From NCBI RefSeq assembly GCF_015207525.1, contig NZ_JADEWR010000023.1:1-33091 (forward strand): a stretch of 33,091 nucleotides of DNA. The letters run 5' to 3'. A program made the position numbers and the translations under genes. This document shows, one piece after another, positions 15,135-23,277 of this stretch. How positions within the stretch are numbered: position 1 is the stretch's first letter; every line of letters begins with the position of its first letter. The notes beneath the pieces are model-generated. The model saw only the letters and a list, made by a program, of their open reading frames with translations, made no database searches and had not been told where the DNA came from. Origin of the DNA: Nodosilinea sp. LEGE 06152 (GTDB lineage Bacteria; Cyanobacteriota; Cyanobacteriia; Phormidesmidales; Phormidesmidaceae).

Positions 15135-15872
15135 AGAGGCTACCTCAAGTGAACAGGTACTTGTACGAGCAATTGAAATCAAGGGATTGAACTAAAGCAT
15201 TTATAGTCACTCCTACCCGTATCATTGTAACCTTATTACACTTCTAAACACTCACGAGCAAAGTACCAGGATTCACAATACTGCTCAAACCTAAACACAC
15301 AAATCTTGAACTACTGTCTCAACTACTACCTTAAGCGGTCGAACTTGTAATTAGAGGGAAAAATTCTGCCTAATACCCCCATGCGGTATCTTAGGTGGAA
15401 ATCTATCGCCTAAATGTCGAATAGAGAACCTTATGTGAAAAATTTCAGTATAAATCCCTGGCGACTGGGGGCAGATAACTTCAGACTCCTTTCTTGCCAG
15501 TGCCAGATTACTTATCGATGGTTTAGCTCTGCCAAGGCGCTTGCTTGACCAAGTGCGCGATGCGGCTTGAGCCATTGTTCTTACCGGACGGAGCCGTCCT
15601 ATGTTGAGTACAACGCCTATGACAGAACAATGAGTCGGTTGCATAAGGAAACCCAAAAACTAACTCTGGGTCCTGGAGCGGCTGCCTGCGCCGCAACCAG
15701 CATCCCAATCCCCCTCGGCAGCCCTCTCGTGAAACGTTTCAAAATTTGTCCAACGCGATGTTGGACAATTGGCCTCGAGTTGCATCGGCGTACGCCAGAC
15801 TGACTAGATGCGCGCGCAGGCAACGACTCAACCCTTGCCTGAGGCCATTGAGCACAAACCTCTCGTATCGCC
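15135..15872. other. 738-base stretch without a convincing gene
   Basis: The first part upstream of the 14538-15134 gene is AT-rich (15183-15360) and probably holds its promoter. Short minus-strand frames at 15351-15656 and 15617-15823 have no recognisable family, no good ribosome binding site and overlap each other. A perfect hairpin lies at 15746-15768. No attC-like site was found here, so the cassette boundary on this side, if there is one, is not visible. Confidence 0.5.
15746..15768 (-). terminator. Perfect 9-bp hairpin, possible terminator
   Basis: TTGTCCAAC (15746-15754), loop GCGAT, then GTTGGACAA (15760-15768). Read on the minus strand it is followed by ATTTTG. It lies downstream of the minus-strand genes ending at 16082 and 15873, so it may terminate that transcription unit. 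Confidence 0.45.
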
Positions 15873-16058
15873 TCAAGGCATAGCGCCAGCGTGTTCTCCT
15901 AATCGAGTGAGTGTGTCTTTAAGGGCTGGAAGACTGCTAAGCAAATCTTTGCGGCCTTGATAAGCCAAGGTATCTAAGCATTTAGAAACGCAGGCGATAT
16001 CAACCTGCATATCGTCTAGGCGCGCGCCAGTGGTACAACGGTTACAGAACGCAAACAT
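15873..16058 (-). CDS. Possible small protein after the repeat-protein gene
   Basis: This encodes 61 residues with four cysteines: a CNRC pair at residues 5-8 and a CVSKC pair around residues 23-27. The rest is helical (LLSSLPALKDTLTRLGEHAG). The pairing of two C-x2/3-C motifs could bind a metal. The ATG at 16058 is 23 bases after the stop of the larger gene at 16082, on the same strand, with GGGAG about 11 bases upstream. I recognise no family. It may equally be a chance frame. Confidence 0.35.
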   Translation of the reverse strand: MFAFCNRCTTGARLDDMQVDIACVSKCLDTLAYQGRKDLLSSLPALKDTLTRLGEHAGAMP

Positions 16059-16081
16059 GACTTATTGCACTCCCATATCCC

Positions 16082-17815
16082 TCATTCTGCTGAGGAAATA
16101 GACTGAGTCGCTTGTAGGGCCTGTACTAACACCTCAGCCGCTCGTTCACGATCGGAGGTACCAAACAGCTCTACAACCCAATCCTGCAACTGCATCACTA
16201 CCCGCTGTGCCCCTTGTGCCTCAACCCGTGGTTCAGCATAAGCACGAGCGATCGCGATCAGTGCCTGTGCCCGATCGACCGGGTCAGCAATTGATTGAGC
16301 CGTTTGCAAAGCAGCATCGAACTGCCCCTGCTGAGCAAATCCCTCAACCACCGAAGGCAACATCCATGGGATTTCTTCACTTTGAGCCAGCTGCATGGCT
16401 TGCTCCGGTTGCCCAGACTTAGCATAGCCCTGCACGATATCCGGCATAAATCCCTCCAGCTTGCCAGTTTGAACGAGCTGCAATGCCTGTGCAGGCTGGC
16501 CTACATCGAGATAGCCGATTGCTACCTCTGACAACATACCTTTGACCTGCTGTGCCTGGACAACCTGCCACGCCTGATCCGGCTGCTTTTCCTGCAAATA
16601 GTGTCTGACGATGCCGATCATCGCACCGTTGCGGTTAGGGTTGGACTGCGCCAGTTCGACGGCCGCCTCTAAATTACCTGCCGCTGCATAGGCGCTGGCA
16701 ATATTTTCCAATGCCCTCTGTCCCTCGCTGGTCGGTTGAATTTCCTCGACAATCTGCATGGCTCGCTCGAAGTCGCCGATTTTGGCATAGCCAACGGCGA
16801 CTTGACCTAGCGCATCCGCATCGGCTCGACCGTAGCTGGCATTGGGGGCGATGGCTTTGCCAAGCTCATGGGCCTCTGCCAGTGTCGCCACGGCTTTGTC
16901 GTTTAAACCTACCTGCTGGTAAAGGATCGCCGCCTCGACGAACTGATTCACTTTGTCGAGGGGAAACGGGTCTGCGGAACGGTTGCGAATTTTGGGAACG
17001 GTTTGATCGAGAAGCGCGATCGCCCGATCGTTTGCACCTAACTCCGCGAACTGTCGGGCCGTCCAGAGCAGAGCACTTCCCTGCAACGAAGCCCTTTCGG
17101 GGTTGTCGGTCTCCATGGTTTCCGCACTCCGAATGGCCTGTTCTAGCACCACCTTTGCCGGTTCAGAATGGCCTGCTAGAGTCAGATTCATGCTCATGTT
17201 GCTCAACGTTCGCGTTTGGAAGTAGGCATCGTCAGTCGTTTGTGGCTGGCCGAGCGCTTCCTTAATCGTTTGTGTCTGGGCGATCGCTTCCTTTAGTAAC
17301 TCGTCCGCTCGCTGAGATTGTCCTGCGTCCAACAAATCAGCTGCAATCTTCGACAGGGCCAGTGGGTCTCCCATCCCACTGGCTAGCGCGATCGCTAACT
17401 CAAACTGCCCCTCATCGGACAATTCCACAGCCCGGTTCATTAACGATTCGGTCGGAGAGGTAGCACTGCTACTACATCCGGTTACCTCTTGAGCACGGGC
17501 GGTTTCAATAGCCTCTGTAACCTTTCGCTGGCCCTCTGCCTCCTGCCCAATCAGCCAGTAGCTACCCGCTACCTTGGCTAGAGCATTGGCTTTGAAGCAG
17601 GGTTCCATTGCCGCTGCTGCTTCCAGGGCCTGCTCAGAAACGGTGGTTGCCTGTTGCGAATTACCCAGCTTTGCATATTGAAAGGCAATATCTGACAGTA
17701 ATCTGGCTTGCAGATTCAGAGTGGGTAGGGCCGCTGCTTGCTTTGGGGTGAGCATCCCAAGCACGGGCAGGGCTGCCAGGAGGAAAAGTTTGGCACAAAA
17801 TACGTTGGCTTTCAT
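16082..17815 (-). CDS. Secreted TPR-like helical repeat protein
   Basis: This 577-residue protein has a cleavable-looking signal peptide (MKANVFCAKLFLLAALPVLG, then MLTPKQAAA before LPTLN), so it is probably periplasmic. The rest is a string of helix-turn-helix repeats of about 30-45 residues: AFQYAKLGNSQQATTVSEQ, AYAAAGNLEAAVELAQ, GYAKSGQPEQAMQLAQ, GFAQQGQFDAALQTAQ and others. This is the tetratricopeptide/Sel1-like superhelix used for protein binding. No catalytic domain is visible. A second weakly basic region near the C-terminus has no hydrophobic anchor. Partners are unknown. Confidence 0.8.
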   Translation of the reverse strand: MKANVFCAKLFLLAALPVLGMLTPKQAAALPTLNLQARLLSDIAFQYAKLGNSQQATTVSEQALEAAAAMEPCFKANALAKVAGSYWLIGQEAEGQRKVTEAIETARAQEVTGCSSSATSPTESLMNRAVELSDEGQFELAIALASGMGDPLALSKIAADLLDAGQSQRADELLKEAIAQTQTIKEALGQPQTTDDAYFQTRTLSNMSMNLTLAGHSEPAKVVLEQAIRSAETMETDNPERASLQGSALLWTARQFAELGANDRAIALLDQTVPKIRNRSADPFPLDKVNQFVEAAILYQQVGLNDKAVATLAEAHELGKAIAPNASYGRADADALGQVAVGYAKIGDFERAMQIVEEIQPTSEGQRALENIASAYAAAGNLEAAVELAQSNPNRNGAMIGIVRHYLQEKQPDQAWQVVQAQQVKGMLSEVAIGYLDVGQPAQALQLVQTGKLEGFMPDIVQGYAKSGQPEQAMQLAQSEEIPWMLPSVVEGFAQQGQFDAALQTAQSIADPVDRAQALIAIARAYAEPRVEAQGAQRVVMQLQDWVVELFGTSDRERAAEVLVQALQATQSISSAE

Positions 17816-17883
17816 AGTGACTCGATGGCGACAGGAATTTGAGTAAGGAGCTGTTTATCTAGCAATGCACCTCTGATGCTGAA

Positions 17884-18249
17884 TTAGATTTGAAACGACA
17901 AAAAAAGCCATCTAAGCAACCTCTGAAACAGCCATAAGATAAGACTGTAAAAGGCAACATTAAGGGCGAATGCCCCAAGATTCGCATAGAAATAATCTTC
18001 TGGCCCGATTTTGCCCCAACCACTTGTGGGTGAACCGCCTTCCGCATCTTGAACAAAGGGCAGGGGAAAGCCTGCCCTTTGTTCGCCAAACATGCACTGC
18101 CCAGTTTGGCAGGATTGAGCATCCGTGCAAAGTGTTTCACAATGAGTCGGCTGCCTGTAGCGCAAAGAGGCAATCGTCAACCCCACTGACGCCAAGACAA
18201 TCAGGGTAATCTTGATTCCTCTATAAGCTAAAGCGTTACTGCTTGTCAT
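17884..18249 (-). CDS. Small cysteine-rich membrane protein
   Basis: This 121-residue protein has two membrane segments, at about residues 12-30 (IKITLIVLASVGLTIASL) and 92-115 (FALNVAFYSLILWLFQRLL). Between them lies a loop with four closely spaced cysteines, CETLCTDAQSCQTGQC, which could form disulfides or bind metal if it is on the outer side. I recognise no family. The ribosome binding site is weak. The TPR-like gene lies downstream on the same strand (69 bases between stop and next start), so they may be transcribed together. Confidence 0.6.
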   Translation of the reverse strand: MTSSNALAYRGIKITLIVLASVGLTIASLRYRQPTHCETLCTDAQSCQTGQCMFGEQRAGFPLPFVQDAEGGSPTSGWGKIGPEDYFYANLGAFALNVAFYSLILWLFQRLLRWLFLSFQI

Positions 18250-18604
18250 AGGGACTGATTGAGGATGCGAGCCTGCTATGGATAACTTAGGGCTAAGAAA
18301 CCTAAGCGTACGTAATTTAACCTCAAGCCTTAATGAGTTTTCATCTTAGACGGTCAATTCAAGAAGTTTTGCTGCATAAGGGATTGCAAAAATGACGATA
18401 GCGGAATGCATCGGTTCCCGTTGCTCCTCTTCGGGAACCCCAACCGCTTCCCCCTGCGTTGGCTAGCCGCACCAAAGGGATGGAGGTGTTCCACCTTTGG
18501 TAAGTCTGATTCAACGATTCTGTGGTGGGAAAAGCGTCTGACAAATCAGGTTCAGGCTTGATCATCCCCGGCACCAGCGGACCAAAGGGTGACGCTAGAA
18601 GGGG
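18250..18604. other. Intergenic stretch with two hairpins
   Basis: Two inverted repeats are close together: GGTTCCCG (18413-18420) with CGGGAACC (18432-18439), and CCAAAGG (18472-18478) with CCTTTGG (18494-18500). A 71-codon minus-strand frame covers both (18359-18574), but its sequence is low-complexity (Gly, Ser, Arg) and I do not support it as a gene. The structure resembles a palindromic intergenic element. Confidence 0.45.
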
Positions 18605-18799
18605 ATGAAGTATACACTCGCATTGTCTAGCGGATCATGCACAATTGGGATTGTTGAAGGACTCGGTGCTGCGATCGAATGTCGCGTCATCGAAGTGCCA
18701 TTGCGGCAAGGCAAGCTTCCAGATTAGAAGGAGTGGGCCTGCGATCGCGAACTGGGATTTGCTGATGCGCTAAGCCGTGCAGTTCATAGAGCGCGTGCA
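18605..18799 (+). pseudogene. Possible broken small gene with in-frame TAG
   Basis: From ATG 18605 the frame reads MKYTLALSSGSCTIGIVEGL and on for 40 residues to a TAG at 18725-18727. It continues open for 23 more codons (KEWACDRELGFADALSRAVH and a few more) to a TGA. The composition is protein-like on both sides of the TAG, suggesting a decayed gene of at least 63 codons. I cannot assign a family, and a chance frame remains possible. Confidence 0.25.
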
Positions 18800-18825
18800 T
18801 GACGGCGATCGCTGCTCCATACGGG

Positions 18826-19764
18826 TTAACTAGCATGAGTTACAGCAGGCTCAACCACCCATTCCAGCGATCGCGGCTGAAAATTTAGTTCGCGTTTTGC
18901 CTTAGCGTTCGATGCGCCGCGCATCTGAGTTTGGTAGTAAATAATGTCTGCACCACCTTCCAGTTTGAGAGCATCTTCAACGGCTACCTGGGGCGGGGGT
19001 GGAGCATTCAGCGAGCGGGCAAACGCAGGCAGCCATTCGCGCACGGGCAAAGGCTGGTCATCGGCAATTAGATAAACACCAGGGTTACCCTGCTCTGCGG
19101 CGGCAACAGTGGCGATCGCGGCATCTTCAATGTGTAACCACGACCACAGGCCATCGCCATTACCCACAATGGGAAACTGTTGCTGCCGCACCTGTTGCGC
19201 TACATCACCATCTGGGTTAAACCAGGTGCCGGGTCCGTAGAAGAAACCATAGCGTAAGGCAATTCCTTCGAGATTGGACTCCAACAAACGACGTTCAATT
19301 TCAGTGACAAGGCGAGCATCGGCGGCAACGGCGGGGGAGGCATCAACCGATAACGGGGTTTGCTCATCTGCCAATCCAGCACCGGGAATTCCCCAGAAGG
19401 CGACCGACTGTCTCAGGTAACGGCGCACCCCTGCCGCCTGTGCGGCCGCCAGCACGTTGGCTCCCCCTTCTAAGCGAATGCGCGTATTCAGAGGCCCTGC
19501 TGCAGCCATTGATTCGCGGCTGTAGGTCTTGGGTAGAGCGGTGAGTTGTTCAATCACCACCTCCGGTTGAGCGTAGGCGATCGCGGCTTTGACTGAATCT
19601 GCGTCGAATACATCGGCGATCGCCGGTTCGATTCCCTGTGCTGCTAATGACTGGGCTCTTTCTTGAGAGCGGGTGAGAGCGACAACGCTGTGTCCTTTAG
19701 CCAGTAACTGGTCGAGTACTGGGCGACCGATTGCTCCTGTTCCGCCGGCAACAAAAATCTTCAT
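18826..19764 (-). CDS. Extended/atypical SDR, NAD(P)-dependent epimerase-like
   Basis: This 312-residue protein has the Rossmann motif GGTGAIG at residues 7-13 (MKIFVAGGTGAIGRPVLDQL). The block RYGFFYGPGTWF is typical of UDP-sugar-epimerase-like extended SDRs. The catalytic YxxxK is not evident in its normal place, which fits an atypical group that binds cofactor but has varied chemistry. The ATG at 19764 has AGAGGA upstream. The leader directly before it (19801-19870) is nearly identical to the one before the VOC gene at 24654. It belongs to the redox island. Its substrate is unknown. Confidence 0.85.
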   Translation of the reverse strand: MKIFVAGGTGAIGRPVLDQLLAKGHSVVALTRSQERAQSLAAQGIEPAIADVFDADSVKAAIAYAQPEVVIEQLTALPKTYSRESMAAAGPLNTRIRLEGGANVLAAAQAAGVRRYLRQSVAFWGIPGAGLADEQTPLSVDASPAVAADARLVTEIERRLLESNLEGIALRYGFFYGPGTWFNPDGDVAQQVRQQQFPIVGNGDGLWSWLHIEDAAIATVAAAEQGNPGVYLIADDQPLPVREWLPAFARSLNAPPPPQVAVEDALKLEGGADIIYYQTQMRGASNAKAKRELNFQPRSLEWVVEPAVTHAS

Positions 19765-19800
19765 TGGTAAATCCTCTAGGTTGGTGAGTTGTCAGATTGA

Positions 19801-19870
19801 TTACGTTTCATTGTTCAGCGATCGCCCGATTCACACCACTCAAGTTCTTTGAGTTAAACCGCGACTTAAT
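19801..19870 (-). repeat. Duplicated leader sequence, copy A
   Basis: This 70-bp sequence matches 24694-24763 at 63 of 70 positions by hand alignment. It contains a HIP1-like GCGATCGC core and the dyad ACTCAA-N5-TTGAGT (minus strand). The part from 19840 up also encodes the end of the NmrA-like gene (SRGLTQRT then stop). It lies immediately upstream of the gene starting at 19764. Confidence 0.8.
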
Positions 19871-20796
19871 GCTTCACTCCGCGTGAATTCAGCAGCGTGC
19901 AATTTCACGAAATCGTACACGCTCGTTGGCGTTTTACCAGTGAGCTTGAACAGGTCATCCGTCATGCGGTTATACCGCCCCTGCGCGTGAAGTTCGGCCA
20001 TCACCGCAAGGTGGTTGACGAGGTGGGCTGGCACCCCAAATTCCCGCAGCGTATTTGTCCACCCAGAAACCGGCACGTCACGATAGCGAATCGTTCGACC
20101 GAGTGCTTCGGAAAAGGCACGGGCGTAGTGGTCCAAGTCGGCTGACTCAAACCCGGTCAGGTTATAAATCTGACCAATATGCGGGGCAGGGTCGTGGAGG
20201 ATTTCGGCAACGGCACGCGCTACATCAACCGCCGAAATCGGCGAGGTCTTGCTGTTGCCCAGCGGCAGCGCCAGTTCGTCGCCATCGCGAACGCCAGCGG
20301 CGGCAAGACGCAGGAAGAAGCCTTCGAGGAAAACGGTCGGCCGCACCGTGACGACTGGTAGCCCCGACCATGCCAATGCCTGTTCTGCCAGCCAGTGCAG
20401 CTTGTGCTGCGGGCTGTCGGTAGTCTCGGTAATGCTCATCTGCGTCACCGTCATCTGCGACATATTCACGAAGGCTTCGACGCCGTGGTGCTTCGCCACC
20501 GCAGCGACATTGACCGTGGCTTCGAGATAGGCCGGTGAGACCGACATGCCAAAATAGATGCGCTTAACCCCTGCGATCGCATGGTGCATGGAGGCTAGAT
20601 CGGTCAGGTCGCCCTGCACAACCTCGGCACCAAGCTGGCGCAGAGCTTCAGCGCGTTCGTCCTCGCTCCGCACCAGGGCGCGCACCTGATGCCCCTTGGC
20701 GAGCAGCATGGCGGTGAGATTGCGACCGATCGCACCGATATCGCCAGCCGCTCCGGTCACCAGAATTGGGCTGTCATGGGTAGAGTTCGTCGTCAT
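19840..20796 (-). CDS. NmrA-like NAD(P)-binding protein
   Basis: This 318-residue protein starts at the ATG at 20796 (MTTNSTHDSPILVTGAAGDI), chosen over the frame-open 20883 because GGAAGG lies upstream and the longer form overlaps the redoxin gene. It has a Rossmann motif variant TGAAGDIGAIGRN, an acidic-strand pattern VVQGDLTDLASM, and VTVRPTVFLEGFF in the middle, which place it with NmrA/HSCARG and quinone-reductase-like atypical SDRs. These act as redox sensors or reduce quinones or azo compounds. The function is not settled by sequence. It follows the redoxin gene with a short gap, suggesting co-transcription. Confidence 0.85.
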   Translation of the reverse strand: MTTNSTHDSPILVTGAAGDIGAIGRNLTAMLLAKGHQVRALVRSEDERAEALRQLGAEVVQGDLTDLASMHHAIAGVKRIYFGMSVSPAYLEATVNVAAVAKHHGVEAFVNMSQMTVTQMSITETTDSPQHKLHWLAEQALAWSGLPVVTVRPTVFLEGFFLRLAAAGVRDGDELALPLGNSKTSPISAVDVARAVAEILHDPAPHIGQIYNLTGFESADLDHYARAFSEALGRTIRYRDVPVSGWTNTLREFGVPAHLVNHLAVMAELHAQGRYNRMTDDLFKLTGKTPTSVYDFVKLHAAEFTRSEALSRGLTQRT

Positions 20797-20845
20797 ATCA
20801 TTTACCTTCCTGTCGCTCGTTGCGAGGACGTATCTATTTACGTGA

Positions 20846-21937
20846 TTAACCGAACGTGAACGCAAACGCCTCCACCCCGGCATCTAGAAACTCGATCTCG
20901 AACTGGCGATCGCGGATAGACTCTGTCTGTCGGACCAATTGGTACAACCGCTGTTCGGTCACGGTGCCTTCACCACGCTCGTCAAGGTCAAGTCCGTGCG
21001 CCGAGATTGCTGGCTGCCCGTCTACGAGCACGCGAAATCGCACGGGCGTTCTTGGCGCAGCCGGACCCATGACGAGATGCAGATCGCGGGCGTGAAATCG
21101 GTACGCGATCCGCCCGCCGGGCTGGTTCAAGGCAATGGCCTGTCTGCCGATGGTCCAATTGCCCGAAAGTGCCCATTGGTTAAGGTTCAGTTGCGCGGGC
21201 GCGGCGTACGAATGAGGCTTGTCTAACGCCGCGCTGCTGGGAGCCGCAAAATTCTGCGTTCTCTGGTAGCCGAGGTAGTTTTCAGGCGATCGCAGGCTGT
21301 TCCAATCGGCGGCAGCTTCAAAACCGCGAGCGTTAACTTCGACCGTGTCCTGGCCGACACCGCCAGTTCCGGCCTCAGACAGGAGCTGTTGAATCACCCG
21401 TTCTGATTGCTCATACTCGCCCTCGCCGAATTGATGATGCCGAATGCGTCCTTGCGTGTCGATAAAATAAAGGGCAGGCCAATAACGGTTCTCGAACGCA
21501 CGCCACACCGCATAATCGCTATCCACAGCGATCGGGTAGTCAATGCGCATGTCCGTTGCGGCGCGGCGGACATTGTCGAGATTCTGCTCAAATTCAAACT
21601 CCGGCGTGTGCACCCCAATTACGACTAATCCCTGGTCCTTATACTTCTCGGCCCACGCACGCACGTAAGGAAGCTGGCGCAGCCAATTGATGCAGGTATA
21701 CGTCCAGAAGTTGATCAGCACAACTTTCCCGCGCAGTTCGTCAACCGTCAAGGGCTGCGAATTGAGCCATGTAGTGGTGCCTACCAGTGAAGGCAGTTCG
21801 CCTTCAATTGGTAACTCAGCCGTTGCCGACATAGCGTGCTGTTTGGTGCGGCCGAGCCTGCTGAGTTGAGTAGCAGCAATGCTTTGAACGGTGGTTGTTA
21901 AAAAGGAGCGGCGATTAGGATTGATGTCTTCAAACAT
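20846..21937 (-). CDS. Tat-type exported redoxin (TlpA/DipZ-like thioredoxin fold)
   Basis: This encodes 363 residues. The N-terminus NRRSFLTTTVQS with a following hydrophobic stretch resembles a twin-arginine signal. A thioredoxin-like domain occupies about residues 45-195: KVVLINFWTYTCINWLRQLP, then VVIGVHTPEFEFE and WPALYFIDTQGRIRHHQFGEGEYEQSE. The active site is Cys82-x-x-Trp85 rather than CxxC, a variant I know from many proteins of this group, so disulfide exchange would need a different second thiol. The C-terminal 140 residues form a beta-rich domain also found in DipZ-like proteins. GGAGG precedes the ATG by eight bases. A periplasmic peroxide or thiol role is an inference. Confidence 0.85.
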   Translation of the reverse strand: MFEDINPNRRSFLTTTVQSIAATQLSRLGRTKQHAMSATAELPIEGELPSLVGTTTWLNSQPLTVDELRGKVVLINFWTYTCINWLRQLPYVRAWAEKYKDQGLVVIGVHTPEFEFEQNLDNVRRAATDMRIDYPIAVDSDYAVWRAFENRYWPALYFIDTQGRIRHHQFGEGEYEQSERVIQQLLSEAGTGGVGQDTVEVNARGFEAAADWNSLRSPENYLGYQRTQNFAAPSSAALDKPHSYAAPAQLNLNQWALSGNWTIGRQAIALNQPGGRIAYRFHARDLHLVMGPAAPRTPVRFRVLVDGQPAISAHGLDLDERGEGTVTEQRLYQLVRQTESIRDRQFEIEFLDAGVEAFAFTFG

Positions 21938-22187
21938 GGGCTAACCTCCCTGTAGTTGGTTCAGATAGGTACGGTGGAATTAGAGAATTGCGCCGGTTTT
22001 CTCGCTGAGGCCAGCTTCAACGGTGCTAGTGGAATGAGTTGTGGGTTTGGGTTCCGCCGCTTGCCCCATCGCTTAAGGCCGCGAGGAAGTGGCGATCGCC
22101 GCCAGCAAAGTGCACGATGGGTGAGCGAGGTGCTCTCACCCATCAGCGTCGTTCCAAACCCGATCTGGCAATGCCGCTATAAACGCA
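21938..22187. other. Intergenic region with 10-bp hairpin
   Basis: No gene is present. GATGGGTGAG (22116-22125) and CTCACCCATC (22135-22144) form a perfect hairpin with a nine-base loop, placed downstream of the minus-strand VOC gene that ends at 22188. It could end that transcript, but no T-run follows. The redoxin promoter must lie between it and 21937. Confidence 0.45.
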
Positions 22188-22868
22188 TCATTGGGAAAGA
22201 GCGGGCAAAGCCTTTTCCATGTAACGGTCAGCGGCGGCGGCGGCCTCTTCTGGGCTGTTGCCAGTCTGACGCGCACTCAGGTAGGGCGCGTACCAGTTCC
22301 ACCAGTCATGCTCGGCATGAGTCTTCTCGTAGGAGTCGTGGCGCTCCGCCGTCTCGCGCAGCAGGTCTGCCAGGGTGGCAACGTCTGCTTGTGGCGAGTC
22401 CCATAGACGACCCGGAAACCGCGTTGTGACTTCCTGGATCAGCCAGAGGTTTCCGTCCGGATCCTCAAATGAGGCAAATGAGAAGTAGGACCGACCTTCC
22501 GGGTCGCGCCCGCTGACGCGCGGGTTCTCTACAGCGTTGTTGAAGGGGCCGCCAGCATAATGGAAGATCTCGCTGACGTTGACACCACGAGCCACCAGGT
22601 CTTCGCGGGCAGCGTCGAGGTCGTCCACGGCCAGGACCAGGTTTTGCACCGAGCCAGGATCGTTTGAAGTGACTCCCTTGCCGAAGATGATCGAGGTGTC
22701 TGAGTGAGGTGGCGTCACGTGCACGTTGCGGTAGCCGCCCGCCGCGATATCGATATCGAGCCGCCAGCCGAGATTTTCGTAGAATGCCTTCGTGCGCTCA
22801 ACGTCGGAAACGGTGAACACTACGACTTCGAGCTTCATGTTTGGGCTGTTTACGGAATTGCTGCTCAT
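22188..22868 (-). CDS. VOC (glyoxalase/dioxygenase-fold) protein with helical C-terminal extension
   Basis: This encodes 226 residues. Residues 10-145 form one vicinal-oxygen-chelate domain: LEVVVFTVSDVERTKAFYEN, LGWRLDIDI, VHVTPPHSDTSIIFGKGV, LVLAVDDLDAAREDLVARGV, FASFEDPDGNLWLIQEV. An extension of about 75 residues rich in His, Trp and Glu follows (HDSYEKTHAEHDWWNWYAPY). It is closely related to the protein at 24190-24654. Metal binding and substrate are unknown; relatives include glyoxalases, bleomycin-binding proteins and dioxygenases. A strong ribosome binding site (AAAAGGAG) precedes the ATG. The leader carries a shortened copy of the island's repeated upstream sequence. Confidence 0.85.
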   Translation of the reverse strand: MSSNSVNSPNMKLEVVVFTVSDVERTKAFYENLGWRLDIDIAAGGYRNVHVTPPHSDTSIIFGKGVTSNDPGSVQNLVLAVDDLDAAREDLVARGVNVSEIFHYAGGPFNNAVENPRVSGRDPEGRSYFSFASFEDPDGNLWLIQEVTTRFPGRLWDSPQADVATLADLLRETAERHDSYEKTHAEHDWWNWYAPYLSARQTGNSPEEAAAAADRYMEKALPALSQ

Positions 22869-22909
22869 CTTGTTCTCCTTTTGGTTAGTAAATTGGATGG
22901 TCGGATTGG

Positions 22910-22935
22910 TTACTTTTCATGCTTCTGCGATCGCC
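22910..22935 (-). repeat. Duplicated leader sequence, truncated copy C
   Basis: This matches the first 26 bases of leader copies A and B at 23 positions, up to GCGATCGCC, and then breaks off just before the multi-hairpin element. It lies directly upstream of the VOC gene starting at 22868, the same position that copies A and B hold relative to their genes. Confidence 0.6.
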
Positions 22936-22942
22936 TTTGGCG

Positions 22943-23038
22943 GGTAGGCTCTAGCCCAAACTTAGTTTGGGCTGCCTCCAACCTTCGATTGGAGGAACTC
23001 ACGAAGTGAGTAGAGCGCAATCCGGCCATTGGCCTACC
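22943..23038. repeat. Multi-hairpin (cloverleaf-like) element
   Basis: The outer arms GGTAGGC (22943-22949) and GCCTACC (23032-23038) pair, and inside them GCTCTA (22948-22953) can pair with TAGAGC (23011-23016). Within lie three perfect hairpins in tandem: AGCCCAAAC-TTA-GTTTGGGCT (22953-22973), CCTCCAA/TTGGAGG (22975-22995) and ACTCAC-GAA-GTGAGT (22997-23011). A fourth, GGCC-ATT-GGCC, sits at 23024-23034. It separates the truncated leader copy from the truncated SDR, so it may have inserted there or be a recombination scar. No reading frame is present. Confidence 0.75.
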
Positions 23039-23040
23039 GC

Positions 23041-23238
23041 TCACTTCATCGACCGCTCAGCGGTTTTTCGATCGGCGATATCGCCAGCCACCGTGAGGAT
23101 GGCATCATCGTCTGCGGGTTGAATTGAGCGTGGGATGGCGATTATCCGATAGTTGCGATCGCGGTATGCCTTGACCAACGCTGCGCCGATGCCCTGGGAT
23201 GCGCCGGTAATTACAGCGACTCTCTGTTCAGTGGCCAT
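23041..23238 (-). pseudogene. Truncated SDR (N-terminal third only)
   Basis: This encodes 65 residues: MATEQRVAVITGASQGIGAA and the following strand and helix up to AGDIADRKTAER, a normal SDR N-terminus with the TGxxxGxG cofactor motif. It then ends in SMK and a stop. The catalytic Ser-Tyr-Lys region and about 180 residues are missing. A good ribosome binding site (AAAGGAG) still precedes the ATG. The loss starts where the multi-hairpin element begins. It is not a diverged copy of the SDR at 23278-24144, whose N-terminus differs. Confidence 0.8.
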
Positions 23239-23277
23239 GGTAAAACTCCTTTGGAAATAACGTGTGAATGTTGCGGG

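Noticed and set aside
15351..15656. 101-codon minus-strand frame
   Set aside because: No recognisable domain, overlaps other frames of the same quality, and lacks a ribosome binding site.
18359..18574. 71-codon minus-strand frame rich in Gly, Ser and Arg
   Set aside because: It coincides with two perfect hairpins of an apparent intergenic repeat, and the composition follows from the repeat.
22116..22144. Possible third attC-like site from a strong hairpin
   Set aside because: It has a perfect 10-bp stem without an extrahelical base and no R'/R'' cores or five-base spacers, so it is a plain hairpin.
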